From positions 1 to 18,494 of the forward strand of contig JAITPB010000029.1 in NCBI GenBank assembly GCA_031289625.1: a DNA stretch of 18,494 bases, given 5' to 3'. The notes under the pieces are model-generated. The model did no database searches, was not told the DNA's origin, and worked only from the letters and a program-made list of their open reading frames with translations. Below, in pieces: positions 1 through 7,365 of this stretch; within the stretch, counting starts at the first letter, position 1, and each line of letters starts with the position of its first letter. This DNA is from Clostridiales bacterium. Its GTDB lineage: Bacteria > Bacillota > Clostridia > Lachnospirales > WQUN01. The position numbers and the translations under genes are program-made.

Positions 1-1281
1 TTCGACAGATACGGCGCTGATCACACCTTCGTCAAAGAGCGGGGAAAATCGCCGCCATTCCTCCAGTGTCAATTCCTCCAGCGTTTTTTTGTTTTCCGCG
101 CAATACAGAACCAGCCGCCCGACGGCGGCGTGGGCGTCGCGGAAAGACGCGCCTTTTTCCACCAGCCAATCCGCCGCGTCCGTCGCGTTGATAAAACCAG
201 CGGTACAGGCGGCGCGCATATTTTCTGCGCGCACGGTCATGGTCCGAATCATCCCCGTGAAAACCGGCAGACACATTTTCACGGTGTCAATGGCGTCAAA
301 GACGCTCTCTTTGTCTTCCTGCATGTCTGTGTTGTACGCCAGGGGCAGGCCCTTCATCACCGTGAGCAGCCCCATCAGATCCCCATAGACCCGGCCCGTC
401 TTGCCGCGGATGAGTTCGGCCATGTCCGGGTTTTTTTTCTGCGGCATAATGCTGGATCCGGTGGCGTAAGCGTCGTCTATCTCGATGAATTGAAATTCAT
501 AGCTGGACCAAAGGACAATTTCCTCGCAGAAGCGGCTGAGATGCATCATGAGAATAGACAGAGCGCTCAAAAGCTCCAGGCAGAAATCGCGATCCGCCAC
601 CGCGTCCAGAGAATTCAGCGTGATCGCATCCATGCCCAGAAGCGCGCGCACGCGCTCCCGATCCAGACGGTAGGTTGTGGCCGCCAGCGCGGCGCTGCCC
701 AGCGGCGATACATTGGCGCGCTTCGCCGCGTCTTTCAGCCGATCGGCGTCCCGCTTGAACATTTCCGCGTAGGCCAGCAGATGATGCGCGAGCGTCACGG
801 GCTGCGCGCGCTGCATATGCGTGTAGCCCGGCAGAATCGTCTCCAAATGTTTTTGGGAAAGCGCCGTCAGCGTTTTAAGCAGTTCCAAGAGCAGCGATTG
901 AATGGCCTCTGTTTCGTCCAGGACGTATAAACGCATATCCAAAGCCACCTGATCGTTTCGGCTGCGCCCCGTGTGCAGTTTTTTTCCCGGTTCGCCGATG
1001 CGCTCGATCAGCAGCGCCTCTATGTTGGAATGAATGTCTTCGGCCGATTCGTCAAACGTCAGCCGGCCCTCGCGTAAATCTGTTAAAATGTCTGTTAAGC
1101 CTTTTTGGATGATCTCGCTGTCTTCCCGCGAAAGAATTCCCTGCTCGCCCAGCATCTTGGCGTGCGCCAGGCTTCCACGGATGTCCTGATCGCACAGCCG
1201 CTGGTCAAACGAAATGGAAGAGTGAAAATGATCCGCCGCGCTGTCGGAAGCTTTGATAAATCTTCCGCCCCACAGTTTCAT
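1..1281 (-). CDS. argH: Argininosuccinate lyase, 3' end cut by window edge
   Basis: Splits argininosuccinate into arginine and fumarate, the last step of arginine synthesis; a cytoplasmic homotetramer of the fumarase/aspartase superfamily. The complement reads open from ATG at 1281 to base 1 (427 codons), starting MKLWGGRF, the usual ArgH start. Visible motifs are HTGRSRNDQVALD, GYTHMQRAQPV, and the superfamily signature GSSIMPQKKNPD at about residues 275-286, whose flexible loop carries the catalytic serine. ArgH is normally about 460 aa, so roughly 30 C-terminal residues lie outside the window. The ATG overlaps the argG stop codon as ATGA (1278-1281), so translation is probably coupled to argG. 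No frameshift is visible. The identification is firm. Confidence 0.97.
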   Translation of the reverse strand, partial: MKLWGGRFIKASDSAADHFHSSISFDQRLCDQDIRGSLAHAKMLGEQGILSREDSEIIQKGLTDILTDLREGRLTFDESAEDIHSNIEALLIERIGEPGKKLHTGRSRNDQVALDMRLYVLDETEAIQSLLLELLKTLTALSQKHLETILPGYTHMQRAQPVTLAHHLLAYAEMFKRDADRLKDAAKRANVSPLGSAALAATTYRLDRERVRALLGMDAITLNSLDAVADRDFCLELLSALSILMMHLSRFCEEIVLWSSYEFQFIEIDDAYATGSSIMPQKKNPDMAELIRGKTGRVYGDLMGLLTVMKGLPLAYNTDMQEDKESVFDAIDTVKMCLPVFTGMIRTMTVRAENMRAACTAGFINATDAADWLVEKGASFRDAHAAVGRLVLYCAENKKTLEELTLEEWRRFSPLFDEGVISAVSVE

Positions 1282-2570
1282 TGCGCGCCCTCCGCCTTTT
1301 GCCGCATCAGCGCGCGTACTTTCAGCGGCAGCCCAAATAAATTGATAAAGCCTTCCGCGTCATAATGATTGTAGAGTTCGCCGGTGGTGAAGCTGGCCAG
1401 GTTTTCATTGTAAAGCGAATACGGCGACTCCGCGCCCGCTGAAATGACGCTGCCCTTGTAGAGTTTTAACCGGACTTTGCCGGTGACGGTTTCCTGTGTG
1501 CTGTCGATAAACGCGGACAGGGCTTCGCGCAGCGGCGTAAACCATTCGCCGGAATAGACCAGTTCTGTAAATTTCGTCCGGATGATCTCTTTAAAAGCAG
1601 TGGTCTGTTTATCCAGGCAGAGATATTCCAAATCGCGGTGCGCGCGGTATAAAATGGAGCCGCCAGGCGTTTCATAAACGCCGCGTGATTTCATGCCGAC
1701 CACGCGGTTTTCCACCAGATCCGCGATGCCGACGCCGTTTGCGCCGCCCAGCGCGTTTAATCTATCCATCAAGGCAATGGGATCCAGAGCCTCGCCGTTT
1801 AGTTTAACCGGAACGCCCTGGCAAAATTCCAATTCCAGCGCGGCAGTGGCGTCGGGCGCTTCCTGCGGCGTGACCGACAATTGAAGCAGACGGCTAAAAT
1901 CCGGTTCATTGGCCGGGTCTTCCAATTCGAGCCCTTCGTGGCTTAAATGCCAAAGATTGCGGTCGCGGCTGTAGCTTTGCTCTTTGGTCATTGGGGCGGG
2001 GATGCCTCTGTCCGCTAAGTAAGCCAGCTCTTCCTCACGGGACGAGAGGTTCCAGATACGCCAGGGCGCAATGATTTTCAGATCCGGCGCCAGCGCCTGG
2101 ATGGTCAGTTCAAAACGGATTTGATCATTGCCTTTGCCTGTCGCGCCATGGCATATGGCGGTCGCGTTTTCCGAAAGCGCGACGTCCACCAAAGCTTTGG
2201 CGATCAGCGGGCGGGCGATGGAAGTGCCCAGCAGGTATTTGTCTTCGTAAACCGCGTCCGCCTTCAGCATGGGATAAATGTAGTCCGTGATAAATTCTTC
2301 GCGCACGTCGAGGATCAGGCACTTGACCGCGCCCGCCTCTGCCGCGCGTTCTTCCAGGCCGTCCGTTTCCCCGCCCTGGCCGACGTCTACGCAGACGGCG
2401 ATGATCTGGCATTTGGGATAGTTTTCCTTTAGCCATGGGATAATAACGGTGGTATCCAGCCCGCCGGAATACGCCAGCACGATTTTTTCGGGCGCATCCG
2501 AAATGTGTACGGCGGCTTCATACGTAGAGGTCGTGGCCGCGGCGGATTTTTTTCTCGGCAGTTCGCTCAT
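1278..2570 (-). CDS. argG: Argininosuccinate synthase with N-terminal extension
   Basis: Joins citrulline and aspartate with ATP to give argininosuccinate; cytoplasmic. The 430-aa product has the N-type ATP pyrophosphatase loop AYSGGLDTT at residues 33-41, then DVGQGGE, CHGATGKGNDQIRFE and SYSRDRNLWHLSHEG, all typical of ArgG. The protein normally begins only a few residues before the AYSGGLD loop, but here about 26 extra residues, rich in Ser, Thr and Ala, precede it. The start at 2570 is supported by AAGGAG on the complement (2579-2584), 8 nt upstream, and no better internal start is visible, so the extension looks real. It is the first gene of a leftward argGH operon and overlaps argH by 4 nt. 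Confidence 0.97.
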   Translation of the reverse strand: MSELPRKKSAAATTSTYEAAVHISDAPEKIVLAYSGGLDTTVIIPWLKENYPKCQIIAVCVDVGQGGETDGLEERAAEAGAVKCLILDVREEFITDYIYPMLKADAVYEDKYLLGTSIARPLIAKALVDVALSENATAICHGATGKGNDQIRFELTIQALAPDLKIIAPWRIWNLSSREEELAYLADRGIPAPMTKEQSYSRDRNLWHLSHEGLELEDPANEPDFSRLLQLSVTPQEAPDATAALELEFCQGVPVKLNGEALDPIALMDRLNALGGANGVGIADLVENRVVGMKSRGVYETPGGSILYRAHRDLEYLCLDKQTTAFKEIIRTKFTELVYSGEWFTPLREALSAFIDSTQETVTGKVRLKLYKGSVISAGAESPYSLYNENLASFTTGELYNHYDAEGFINLFGLPLKVRALMRQKAEGAQ

Positions 2571-2596
2571 GCAATTCTCTCCTTAGGATATGATGA

Positions 2597-2610
2597 TTTA
2601 TAATTATACA
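2597..2610 (-). repeat. Shared -10 palindrome, argG copy
   Basis: On the complement this is TGTATAATTATAAA. The identical 14-mer occurs on the + strand at 2798-2811, at the argC promoter. Its core TATAATTATA (2599-2608) is its own reverse complement and overlaps the -10 box, so both divergent promoters carry the same symmetric element. It may be a common operator or may simply be AT-rich -10 sequence. Confidence 0.6.
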
Positions 2611-2631
2611 TGATGAGCTTTCTCTTCGCAA
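2603..2631 (-). promoter_or_regulatory. Promoter of argGH (TTGCGA-17-TATAAT)
   Basis: On the complement, -35 TTGCGA (2626-2631) and a perfect -10 TATAAT (2603-2608) are separated by 17 nt, with the argG ATG 32 nt beyond the -10. Just upstream of the -35, two AT-rich direct repeats (AGAATATATT at 2631-2640 and AGAATATTTT at 2643-2652 on the + strand) could be an UP element or part of an operator. The -35 matches only 4 of 6 consensus bases. Confidence 0.7.
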
Positions 2632-2731
2632 GAATATATTGGAGAATATTTTATCGGAATTTATTTTATACGCCCAAACATTCAAACATGAGCCGCCCGC
2701 CAAATCCTTTATCCATATTTCCGTCCGCGCG

Positions 2732-2774
2732 TTTATTTTTATTTTTATTTTATTTTATTTATTTTATTTTTATA
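2732..2774 (+). repeat. T-rich TTTTA-type simple repeat
   Basis: A run of imperfect TTTTA/TTTA units ends three bases before the -35 of the argC promoter. It may act as an UP-like or curved element, or be slippage-prone sequence. No GC-rich stem directly precedes it, so I do not call it a terminator. The rest of the 2571-2832 gap holds only the two promoters and the operator candidate. Confidence 0.7.
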
Positions 2775-2776
2775 GA

Positions 2777-2805
2777 TTGCATATCATGCATTAACATTGT
2801 ATAAT
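2777..2805 (+). promoter_or_regulatory. Promoter of argCJBD (TTGCAT-17-TATAAT)
   Basis: TTGCAT (2777-2782) and a perfect TATAAT (2800-2805) are separated by 17 nt. Transcription would start near 2812, giving a leader of about 20 nt containing GGAGG before the argC ATG at 2833. It is divergent from the argGH promoter, with the two -10 palindromes 201 bp apart. The short leader leaves no room for a riboswitch or attenuator. Confidence 0.8.
2785..2802 (+). promoter_or_regulatory. Candidate ArgR/AhrC operator
   Basis: CATGCATTAACATTGTAT lies in the spacer and -10 of the argC promoter. Against the B. subtilis AhrC box as I remember it (CATGAATAAAAATKCAAK) I count 13 of 18 matches, mostly in the left half-site. 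The position would block RNA polymerase when arginine is plentiful. The region is AT-rich, so part of the match is expected by chance, and no argR gene lies in the window. Confidence 0.4.
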
Positions 2806-2832
2806 TATAAAAACAAAACAGGAGGCGTAAAG

Positions 2833-3900
2833 ATGATCAAAGTCGGCGTCATCGGCGCGACCGGATATGGCGGCGGAGAGCTTGTGCGGCTTCTGGCGTT
2901 TCATCCCGCGGCCAAAGTACGGGTCGTCACCAGCCGGAGCTATATCGGCAAAGCCTATCATGAAGTTTTCGAAAATTTTCGGCATGATGAAGACCTGATG
3001 GTACAGGAAGAAAACATTGCGGCCATCGCGAAAGAATGCGACGCCGTGTTTTTAGCGCTGCCGCATGGCGCGGCCAGCCGCATGGTTACAGAAGATCTGC
3101 TGCGCCAGACGAGAATCATAGATTTTGGCGCGGACTTCCGGCTGTCTGATCCCGCGGTGTATGAAAAATGGTATAAAGTGGAGCACGGCGCCAAAGATCT
3201 CCTGCGCAAAGCGGTGTACGGCCTCAGTGAAATCTATCGGGAGCGCGTCCGCGCGGCCCGGCTGATCGCCAACCCCGGCTGCTATACGACCTGCGGCATA
3301 TTGGCGCTGTATCCCTTGATCCGGGAGAGTGTGATTCATACAGACGGGCTTATCATCGACGCAAAGTCCGGCGTTTCCGGCGCGGGGCGCGGATTGGATT
3401 TGGGCGTTCATTACGATGAAGCCAATGAAAACGTGAGAGCCTATCAAGTCGGCTGTCACCGGCATACGCCGGAACTGGAGGAACAGCTTTCTCTGGCGGC
3501 GGCCCAGGCGGCCGATCGGCCGCCTGGCCAGCCGATTGTCCTGACATTTACCCCGCATATGGTTCCCATGAACCGGGGCATTCTGCTGACCGCTTACGCG
3601 CGGCTGACAAAAGACTATTCTTATGAAGAAATTCATGCAATCTATGAGCGGTATTACGGCAAAGAATATTTTATCCGCCTGACCAAAAAAGGCATCTCTC
3701 CCGAGACAAAATGGGTCAAAGCCTCCAATTTTTGCGACATTGGTTTCACGCTGGACGAACGGACGGGGCGTCTCATTGTGATAGCCGCGCTGGACAATCT
3801 GGTCAAAGGCGCGGCGGGGCAGGCGGTACAGAATATGAACTTGATGTTTGGGCTGGAAGAAAAAGCGGGCCTCGAACTGGATCCTGTGTTTCCCGCGTAG
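2833..3900 (+). CDS. argC: N-acetyl-gamma-glutamyl-phosphate reductase
   Basis: Reduces N-acetylglutamyl phosphate to the semialdehyde with NADPH, the third step of ornithine synthesis. The 355-aa product has the nucleotide-binding loop GATGYGG at residues 8-14, the catalytic cysteine C150 in NPGCYTT, and HRHTPELEEQ with the likely acid-base histidine near residue 211, then FTPHMVPMNRGI. An upstream in-frame ATG at 2797 lies in front of the -10 box and would not be transcribed. The ATG at 2833 has GGAGG (2821-2825) 7 nt upstream and is preferred. It heads the argCJBD operon. A Gln/Ala/Pro-rich stretch near residues 222-234 is encoded by a 24-bp perfect palindrome and looks longer than usual for this loop of the family. 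Confidence 0.96.
   Translation: MIKVGVIGATGYGGGELVRLLAFHPAAKVRVVTSRSYIGKAYHEVFENFRHDEDLMVQEENIAAIAKECDAVFLALPHGAASRMVTEDLLRQTRIIDFGADFRLSDPAVYEKWYKVEHGAKDLLRKAVYGLSEIYRERVRAARLIANPGCYTTCGILALYPLIRESVIHTDGLIIDAKSGVSGAGRGLDLGVHYDEANENVRAYQVGCHRHTPELEEQLSLAAAQAADRPPGQPIVLTFTPHMVPMNRGILLTAYARLTKDYSYEEIHAIYERYYGKEYFIRLTKKGISPETKWVKASNFCDIGFTLDERTGRLIVIAALDNLVKGAAGQAVQNMNLMFGLEEKAGLELDPVFPA
3504..3527. repeat. 24-bp perfect palindrome inside argC
   Basis: The 24 bases equal their own reverse complement, reading CCAGGCGGCCGA followed by its mirror TCGGCCGCCTGG. The sequence is almost all G and C and is centred on GATC. It encodes part of an AAQAADRPPGQP stretch just before the conserved FTPHMVP segment. 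It could fold into a strong mRNA hairpin or a cruciform. Confidence 0.9.
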
Positions 3901-3904
3901 ACCT

Positions 3905-3960
3905 TTTCAAAAAGCTTTCAAAAAGCTTCATTAAATAAGCTTCCACAAATAAGCTTCCAC
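3905..3960 (+). repeat. Two tandem duplications between argC and argJ
   Basis: TTTCAAAAAGC occurs twice back to back (3905-3915 and 3916-3926), followed by AAATAAGCTTCCAC twice back to back (3933-3946 and 3947-3960). Together they fill nearly the whole gap between the argC stop and the argJ ribosome-binding site. Local replication slippage is the simplest origin. Confidence 0.9.
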
Positions 3961-3975
3961 AATGAGGTGAAAAAT

Positions 3976-5220
3976 TTGAATATGAGCATTACCGCCCCGC
4001 GTGGATTTCTGGCGGGCGGGATTCGTTCGGGCGTCAAAAAACAAAAAAAAGATCTGACGCTCATTGTGTCGGAGCGGCCCGCCGCTTGGGCCGGCTGCTT
4101 TACGCGCAACGTCGTCAAAGCCGCGCCGGTGATTTATGATCAACGCTTGCTGCCTCTGGGGCGTCCTGTCCGCGGGGTTGTGATCAACAGCGGCAACGCC
4201 AATGCCTGCACAGGCGCGCGCGGGCTTGCGGACGCGGAGAGCATGGCGCGCTGTTTGGCCGGGCTTCTGGACTGCGAAGCCGATGAAATTCTCGTGGGTT
4301 CGACAGGCGTGATCGGCGTCGCGCTTCCCATGGACGTTATCCTAAGCGGCGTCCGCGCGCTTGCGCCCCGCCTGTCGAATGACGAAGCGGCCGGTCTGGA
4401 CGCGATGGAAGGGATCATGACGACCGATACGATTGCCAAAATAGCGGTGGAAAAAATAATACTCGGTGGCAAAGACGTGACGATCGCGGGCATGGCGAAA
4501 GGCTCGGGCATGATTCACCCAAACATGGGCACCATGCTCGCTTATATTACCACGGACGCGGACATTTCACAGGCGCTTTTGCAAAAAGTCCTGTCAGACA
4601 GTGTGCGCGTCACATACAACATGGTTTCTGTAGACGGGGATACCAGCACCAACGACACTGTGCTGATTTTGGCGAACGGTTTTGCCGGAAACGAGTCTAT
4701 TCAAACGGAAGACAAAAATTATCAAATGTTTTGCGAAGCGCTGCACCGCGTCAACCGGAAATTGGCCAAAGAGATCGCGCGTGACGGCGAAGGCGCTAGC
4801 AAATTAATGGAAGTGACCGTCTCCGGCGCGGACAGCGAGGAGGACGCCCGGCTGATGGCCCGAGCCGTGGCTTCCTCCAATTTATTTAAGGCGGCGCTGT
4901 TCGGCGCGGACGCGAACTGGGGACGCGTGCTGTGCGCCATGGGATACAGCGGCGCGCGTTTTGATCCGGAAAAAATACAGCTCATTTTTCGCGGCGGGGC
5001 GGACAGTATCGCCGTGATGGCGCATGGAGACCCCATTGCCTTTGATGAGGCGCTGGCGAAAAAAATCCTCAGTGAAAAAGAAATCGTCGTGGATATAGGC
5101 ATGGGCAACGGCAAAACCCAAGCTAAAGCCCAAAACAAAGACGAAATTTTTGCCGCCACGGCCTGGGGCTGCGATTTGACCTATGACTACGTGAGGATCA
5201 ATGGAGAGTATCGATCGTGA
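3976..5220 (+). CDS. argJ: Bifunctional ornithine acetyltransferase / N-acetylglutamate synthase
   Basis: Moves the acetyl group from N-acetylornithine to glutamate, recycling it in the cyclic pathway; many family members also make N-acetylglutamate from acetyl-CoA. The precursor self-cleaves before a conserved threonine. Here that site is KGSGMIHPNMGTMLAYITTDA, with nucleophile T186 and Gly at the preceding position, where Ala (NMATML) is the form I know best. NSGNANACTG, STGVIG and DTSTNDT are also present. The start is uncertain: GTG at 3967 is possible, but GAGGTG (3964-3969) sits 6 nt before TTG 3976 and serves better as a ribosome-binding site; ATG 3982 is a third choice. It overlaps argB by 4 nt (GTGA). 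The length of about 414 aa is normal. Confidence 0.95.
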   Translation: MNMSITAPRGFLAGGIRSGVKKQKKDLTLIVSERPAAWAGCFTRNVVKAAPVIYDQRLLPLGRPVRGVVINSGNANACTGARGLADAESMARCLAGLLDCEADEILVGSTGVIGVALPMDVILSGVRALAPRLSNDEAAGLDAMEGIMTTDTIAKIAVEKIILGGKDVTIAGMAKGSGMIHPNMGTMLAYITTDADISQALLQKVLSDSVRVTYNMVSVDGDTSTNDTVLILANGFAGNESIQTEDKNYQMFCEALHRVNRKLAKEIARDGEGASKLMEVTVSGADSEEDARLMARAVASSNLFKAALFGADANWGRVLCAMGYSGARFDPEKIQLIFRGGADSIAVMAHGDPIAFDEALAKKILSEKEIVVDIGMGNGKTQAKAQNKDEIFAATAWGCDLTYDYVRINGEYRS

Positions 5221-6095
5221 GAGAATATATTGAGAAAGCAAAAACGCTGATAGAGGCGCTGCCCTACATTAAAGAATTTAACGGCATCACGGTTGTGATC
5301 AAATATGGCGGCAGCGCGCTGGTCAATCAAGAAATCAAAAAATCTTTGATGCAAGACATTGCCCTCATGAAATTTGTGGGGCTCAAGCCGGTGGTGGTGC
5401 ACGGCGGGGGGCCGGAGATTAACCAGACGCTAAACAGGCTGGGCATGGAAAGCCGTTTTGTAAACGGCCTGCGGGTGACGGACAGGGAGACGATGGAAGT
5501 CGTGGAGATGGTGCTGACGGGAAAACTGAACCCGGAAATTACATCGGCGCTGTCTTTGCAGGGGATTTTGGCGGCGGGGATCAGTGGAAAAGACGGCGGA
5601 ACCCTGCGGGCGGAAAAACTTTGCCCCGGCGGCGTGGACATTGGTTTTGTGGGCGAGGTGCGAAACGTGGACACAACACTCATCCGGACGCTTCTCGATA
5701 ATGATTTTGTGCCGGTGGTCTCGCCGATCGGCGCCGATCAGCAGGGTCAAAGCTACAATGTCAACGCCGATATGGCCGCCGTCGCCGTTGCGGGCGCTCT
5801 GCGCGCGGAAAAATTGGTGTTTCTAACCGATGTGGAAGGGATTTTGCTGGACAGAAAAGATGTGGGAAGCGTTCTGTCTCATGTCAGAGCGGCAGAAATT
5901 CCGCGTATGATCCGGGAAGGCGTCGTTTCCGGCGGGATGATCCCCAAGGTGGAAAGCTGCGCCGCCGCCGTGGACGCGGGCGTCAAGCGCGTGCATATCC
6001 TGGACGGGCGCGTGGAGCATTGTCTGCTCCTGGAGATCTTCACAAAAGAAGGCATTGGCACTATGGTGGAAAAAAATTTTGACTCCAGATTTTGA
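5217..6095 (+). CDS. argB: Acetylglutamate kinase
   Basis: Phosphorylates N-acetylglutamate, the second step and usual control point of the cyclic pathway. The 292-aa product shows the amino-acid kinase motifs KYGGSA (residues 29-34), VVVHGGGPEIN and YNVNADMAA, and a KVESC segment near the C-terminus. The N-terminus has a helix-like lead, IEKAKTLIEALPYIKEF, as in arginine-inhibited kinases such as that of Thermotoga maritima. Together with argJ, this suggests feedback inhibition by arginine (inference). It starts at GTG 5217, which overlaps the argJ stop as GTGA, with GGAGAG (5203-5208) upstream, so translation is probably coupled. The stop codon falls inside the first copy of a 12-bp repeat. 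Confidence 0.96.
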   Translation: MREYIEKAKTLIEALPYIKEFNGITVVIKYGGSALVNQEIKKSLMQDIALMKFVGLKPVVVHGGGPEINQTLNRLGMESRFVNGLRVTDRETMEVVEMVLTGKLNPEITSALSLQGILAAGISGKDGGTLRAEKLCPGGVDIGFVGEVRNVDTTLIRTLLDNDFVPVVSPIGADQQGQSYNVNADMAAVAVAGALRAEKLVFLTDVEGILLDRKDVGSVLSHVRAAEIPRMIREGVVSGGMIPKVESCAAAVDAGVKRVHILDGRVEHCLLLEIFTKEGIGTMVEKNFDSRF

Positions 6096-6131
6096 TTTGA
6101 GATTTAAGATTTTGATTTAAGATTTTGATTT
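6087..6131 (+). repeat. Three copies of AGATTTTGATTT between argB and argD
   Basis: The 12-mer AGATTTTGATTT occurs exactly at 6087-6098, 6107-6118 and 6120-6131; GAGATTT follows the first and last copies. The first copy supplies the last argB codons and its TGA stop. The array spans most of the 68-bp gap before argD. There is no dyad symmetry, so an operator or terminator role is not evident. Confidence 0.85.
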
Positions 6132-6163
6132 GAGATTTTAATCAGGGAAAGAGAGAGGGAGTT

Positions 6164-7360
6164 ATGGGAATTCAGGAAGAGTACGCGGCGGCGGGCATGG
6201 AAACAATCATGAATACATACAGCCGTTTTCCCATCGTGCTGGAAAAAGGAAGCGGCTGTTATGTTTTTGACGCCGCCGGAAAAAAATATCTGGACTTTGT
6301 GGCTGGCATCGCGGTCAATGTCCTCGGCCACGGGCATGAAAAGCTTACGCGGGCGGTGGCGGAACAGGCGGGGAACCTAATACACGTCTCCAATCTGTAT
6401 TGGAATAAACCGCAGATTGAGCTGGCGCGCAAACTGATCCGCCATACCTGTTTTGATAAAGTTTTTTTTGGCAATTCCGGCGCGGAAGCCATTGAGGGAA
6501 GCCTGAAGCTGGCGCGTAAATACGCGGATAATCAGCAAACAGGACGGACTGAAATTGTCGCCATGAAAAATTCGTTTCACGGCAGGACATTCGCGGCATT
6601 GACTGTCACTGGCCAGGAAAAATACCAAAAAGGCTTTCAACCGCTTTTACCGGGCGTCCGCCACGCGGCATTCAACGATTTCGCGGCGCTGGAAGCAGTG
6701 GTCAACGAAAAAACATGCGCCGTCTTGATCGAGCCTATCCAGGGAGAAGGCGGCATACGCCCGGCGGATCCCGATTATTTGCGCAAAGTCCGCGCGCTGT
6801 GTGACGAGAAGGCGATAGCGCTGATCTTTGACGAGATCCAGTGCGGGGTAGGCAGAACCGGAATGTTTTTTGCCTTTGAGCATTTTGAGGTGACGCCGGA
6901 CGTGGCTGTTCTGGCGAAAGGCATGGCCGGAGGCGTCCCCATCGGCGTGATTTTGGCCAGAAGGCCCTATGCTGACGCTTTCGCGCCAGGGGAACACGCC
7001 TCTACCTTTGGCGGAAACCCATTGGCCACCGCCGTGGCCAATGCCGTGGCAGATGAATTGTGGGAAAACGGGCTGCTGGCGCACGCGCGGGACATGGGCT
7101 TGTATTTATGGGAAAAGCTGAACGCGCTTCAACGGCGGTTTCCGGAAACCATAAAAGAAATCCGGGGCATGGGGCTTATGCTGGGCATGGAATTGAACGC
7201 GCCAGCCGCGCCCCTCACGCAAGCCTGCCTTCAGCGCGGGCTGCTGCTGGTGAACGCAGGCGCGAATGTCATACGGTTCGTACCGCCTTTGATTGTCAGC
7301 CGCCAGGAGATTGACGAAGCCATCGAAATATTGGCGGACGCGCTGACCGCACCCGTTTGA
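6164..7360 (+). CDS. argD: Acetylornithine aminotransferase
   Basis: A PLP-dependent class-III aminotransferase that turns N-acetylglutamate semialdehyde plus glutamate into N-acetylornithine; in many bacteria it also serves lysine synthesis. The 398-aa product starts with the characteristic MNTYSRFPIVLEKG and YLDFVAGIAVNVLGHGH. It has GNSGAEAIEGSLKLARKY, SFHGRTFAALTVTGQ, the PLP-contacting D223 in FDEIQCGVGRTG and the Schiff-base lysine K252 in LAKGMAGGVPIG. The start ATG at 6164 follows a purine-rich GAGAGAGGGAG. It is the last gene of the argCJBD operon and faces the amidase gene, with only 5 bp between the two stop codons. Confidence 0.96.
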   Translation: MGIQEEYAAAGMETIMNTYSRFPIVLEKGSGCYVFDAAGKKYLDFVAGIAVNVLGHGHEKLTRAVAEQAGNLIHVSNLYWNKPQIELARKLIRHTCFDKVFFGNSGAEAIEGSLKLARKYADNQQTGRTEIVAMKNSFHGRTFAALTVTGQEKYQKGFQPLLPGVRHAAFNDFAALEAVVNEKTCAVLIEPIQGEGGIRPADPDYLRKVRALCDEKAIALIFDEIQCGVGRTGMFFAFEHFEVTPDVAVLAKGMAGGVPIGVILARRPYADAFAPGEHASTFGGNPLATAVANAVADELWENGLLAHARDMGLYLWEKLNALQRRFPETIKEIRGMGLMLGMELNAPAAPLTQACLQRGLLLVNAGANVIRFVPPLIVSRQEIDEAIEILADALTAPV

Positions 7361-7365
7361 CCGGA

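Noticed and set aside
130..930. Long open frame on the + strand opposite argH
   Set aside because: It lies wholly within a clear argH reading on the complement, has no ribosome-binding site and no recognisable motif; GC-rich codons create such shadow frames.
2571..2832. T-box or arginine-sensing riboswitch in the argG/argC gap
   Set aside because: The predicted leaders are only about 20-30 nt, and no T-box motif or terminator/antiterminator pair is seen.
5726..5739. 14-bp palindrome GATCGGCGCCGATC in argB
   Set aside because: It encodes normal, conserved-looking kinase sequence (SPIGADQQ), is short, and fits the GC-rich codon use of the genome.
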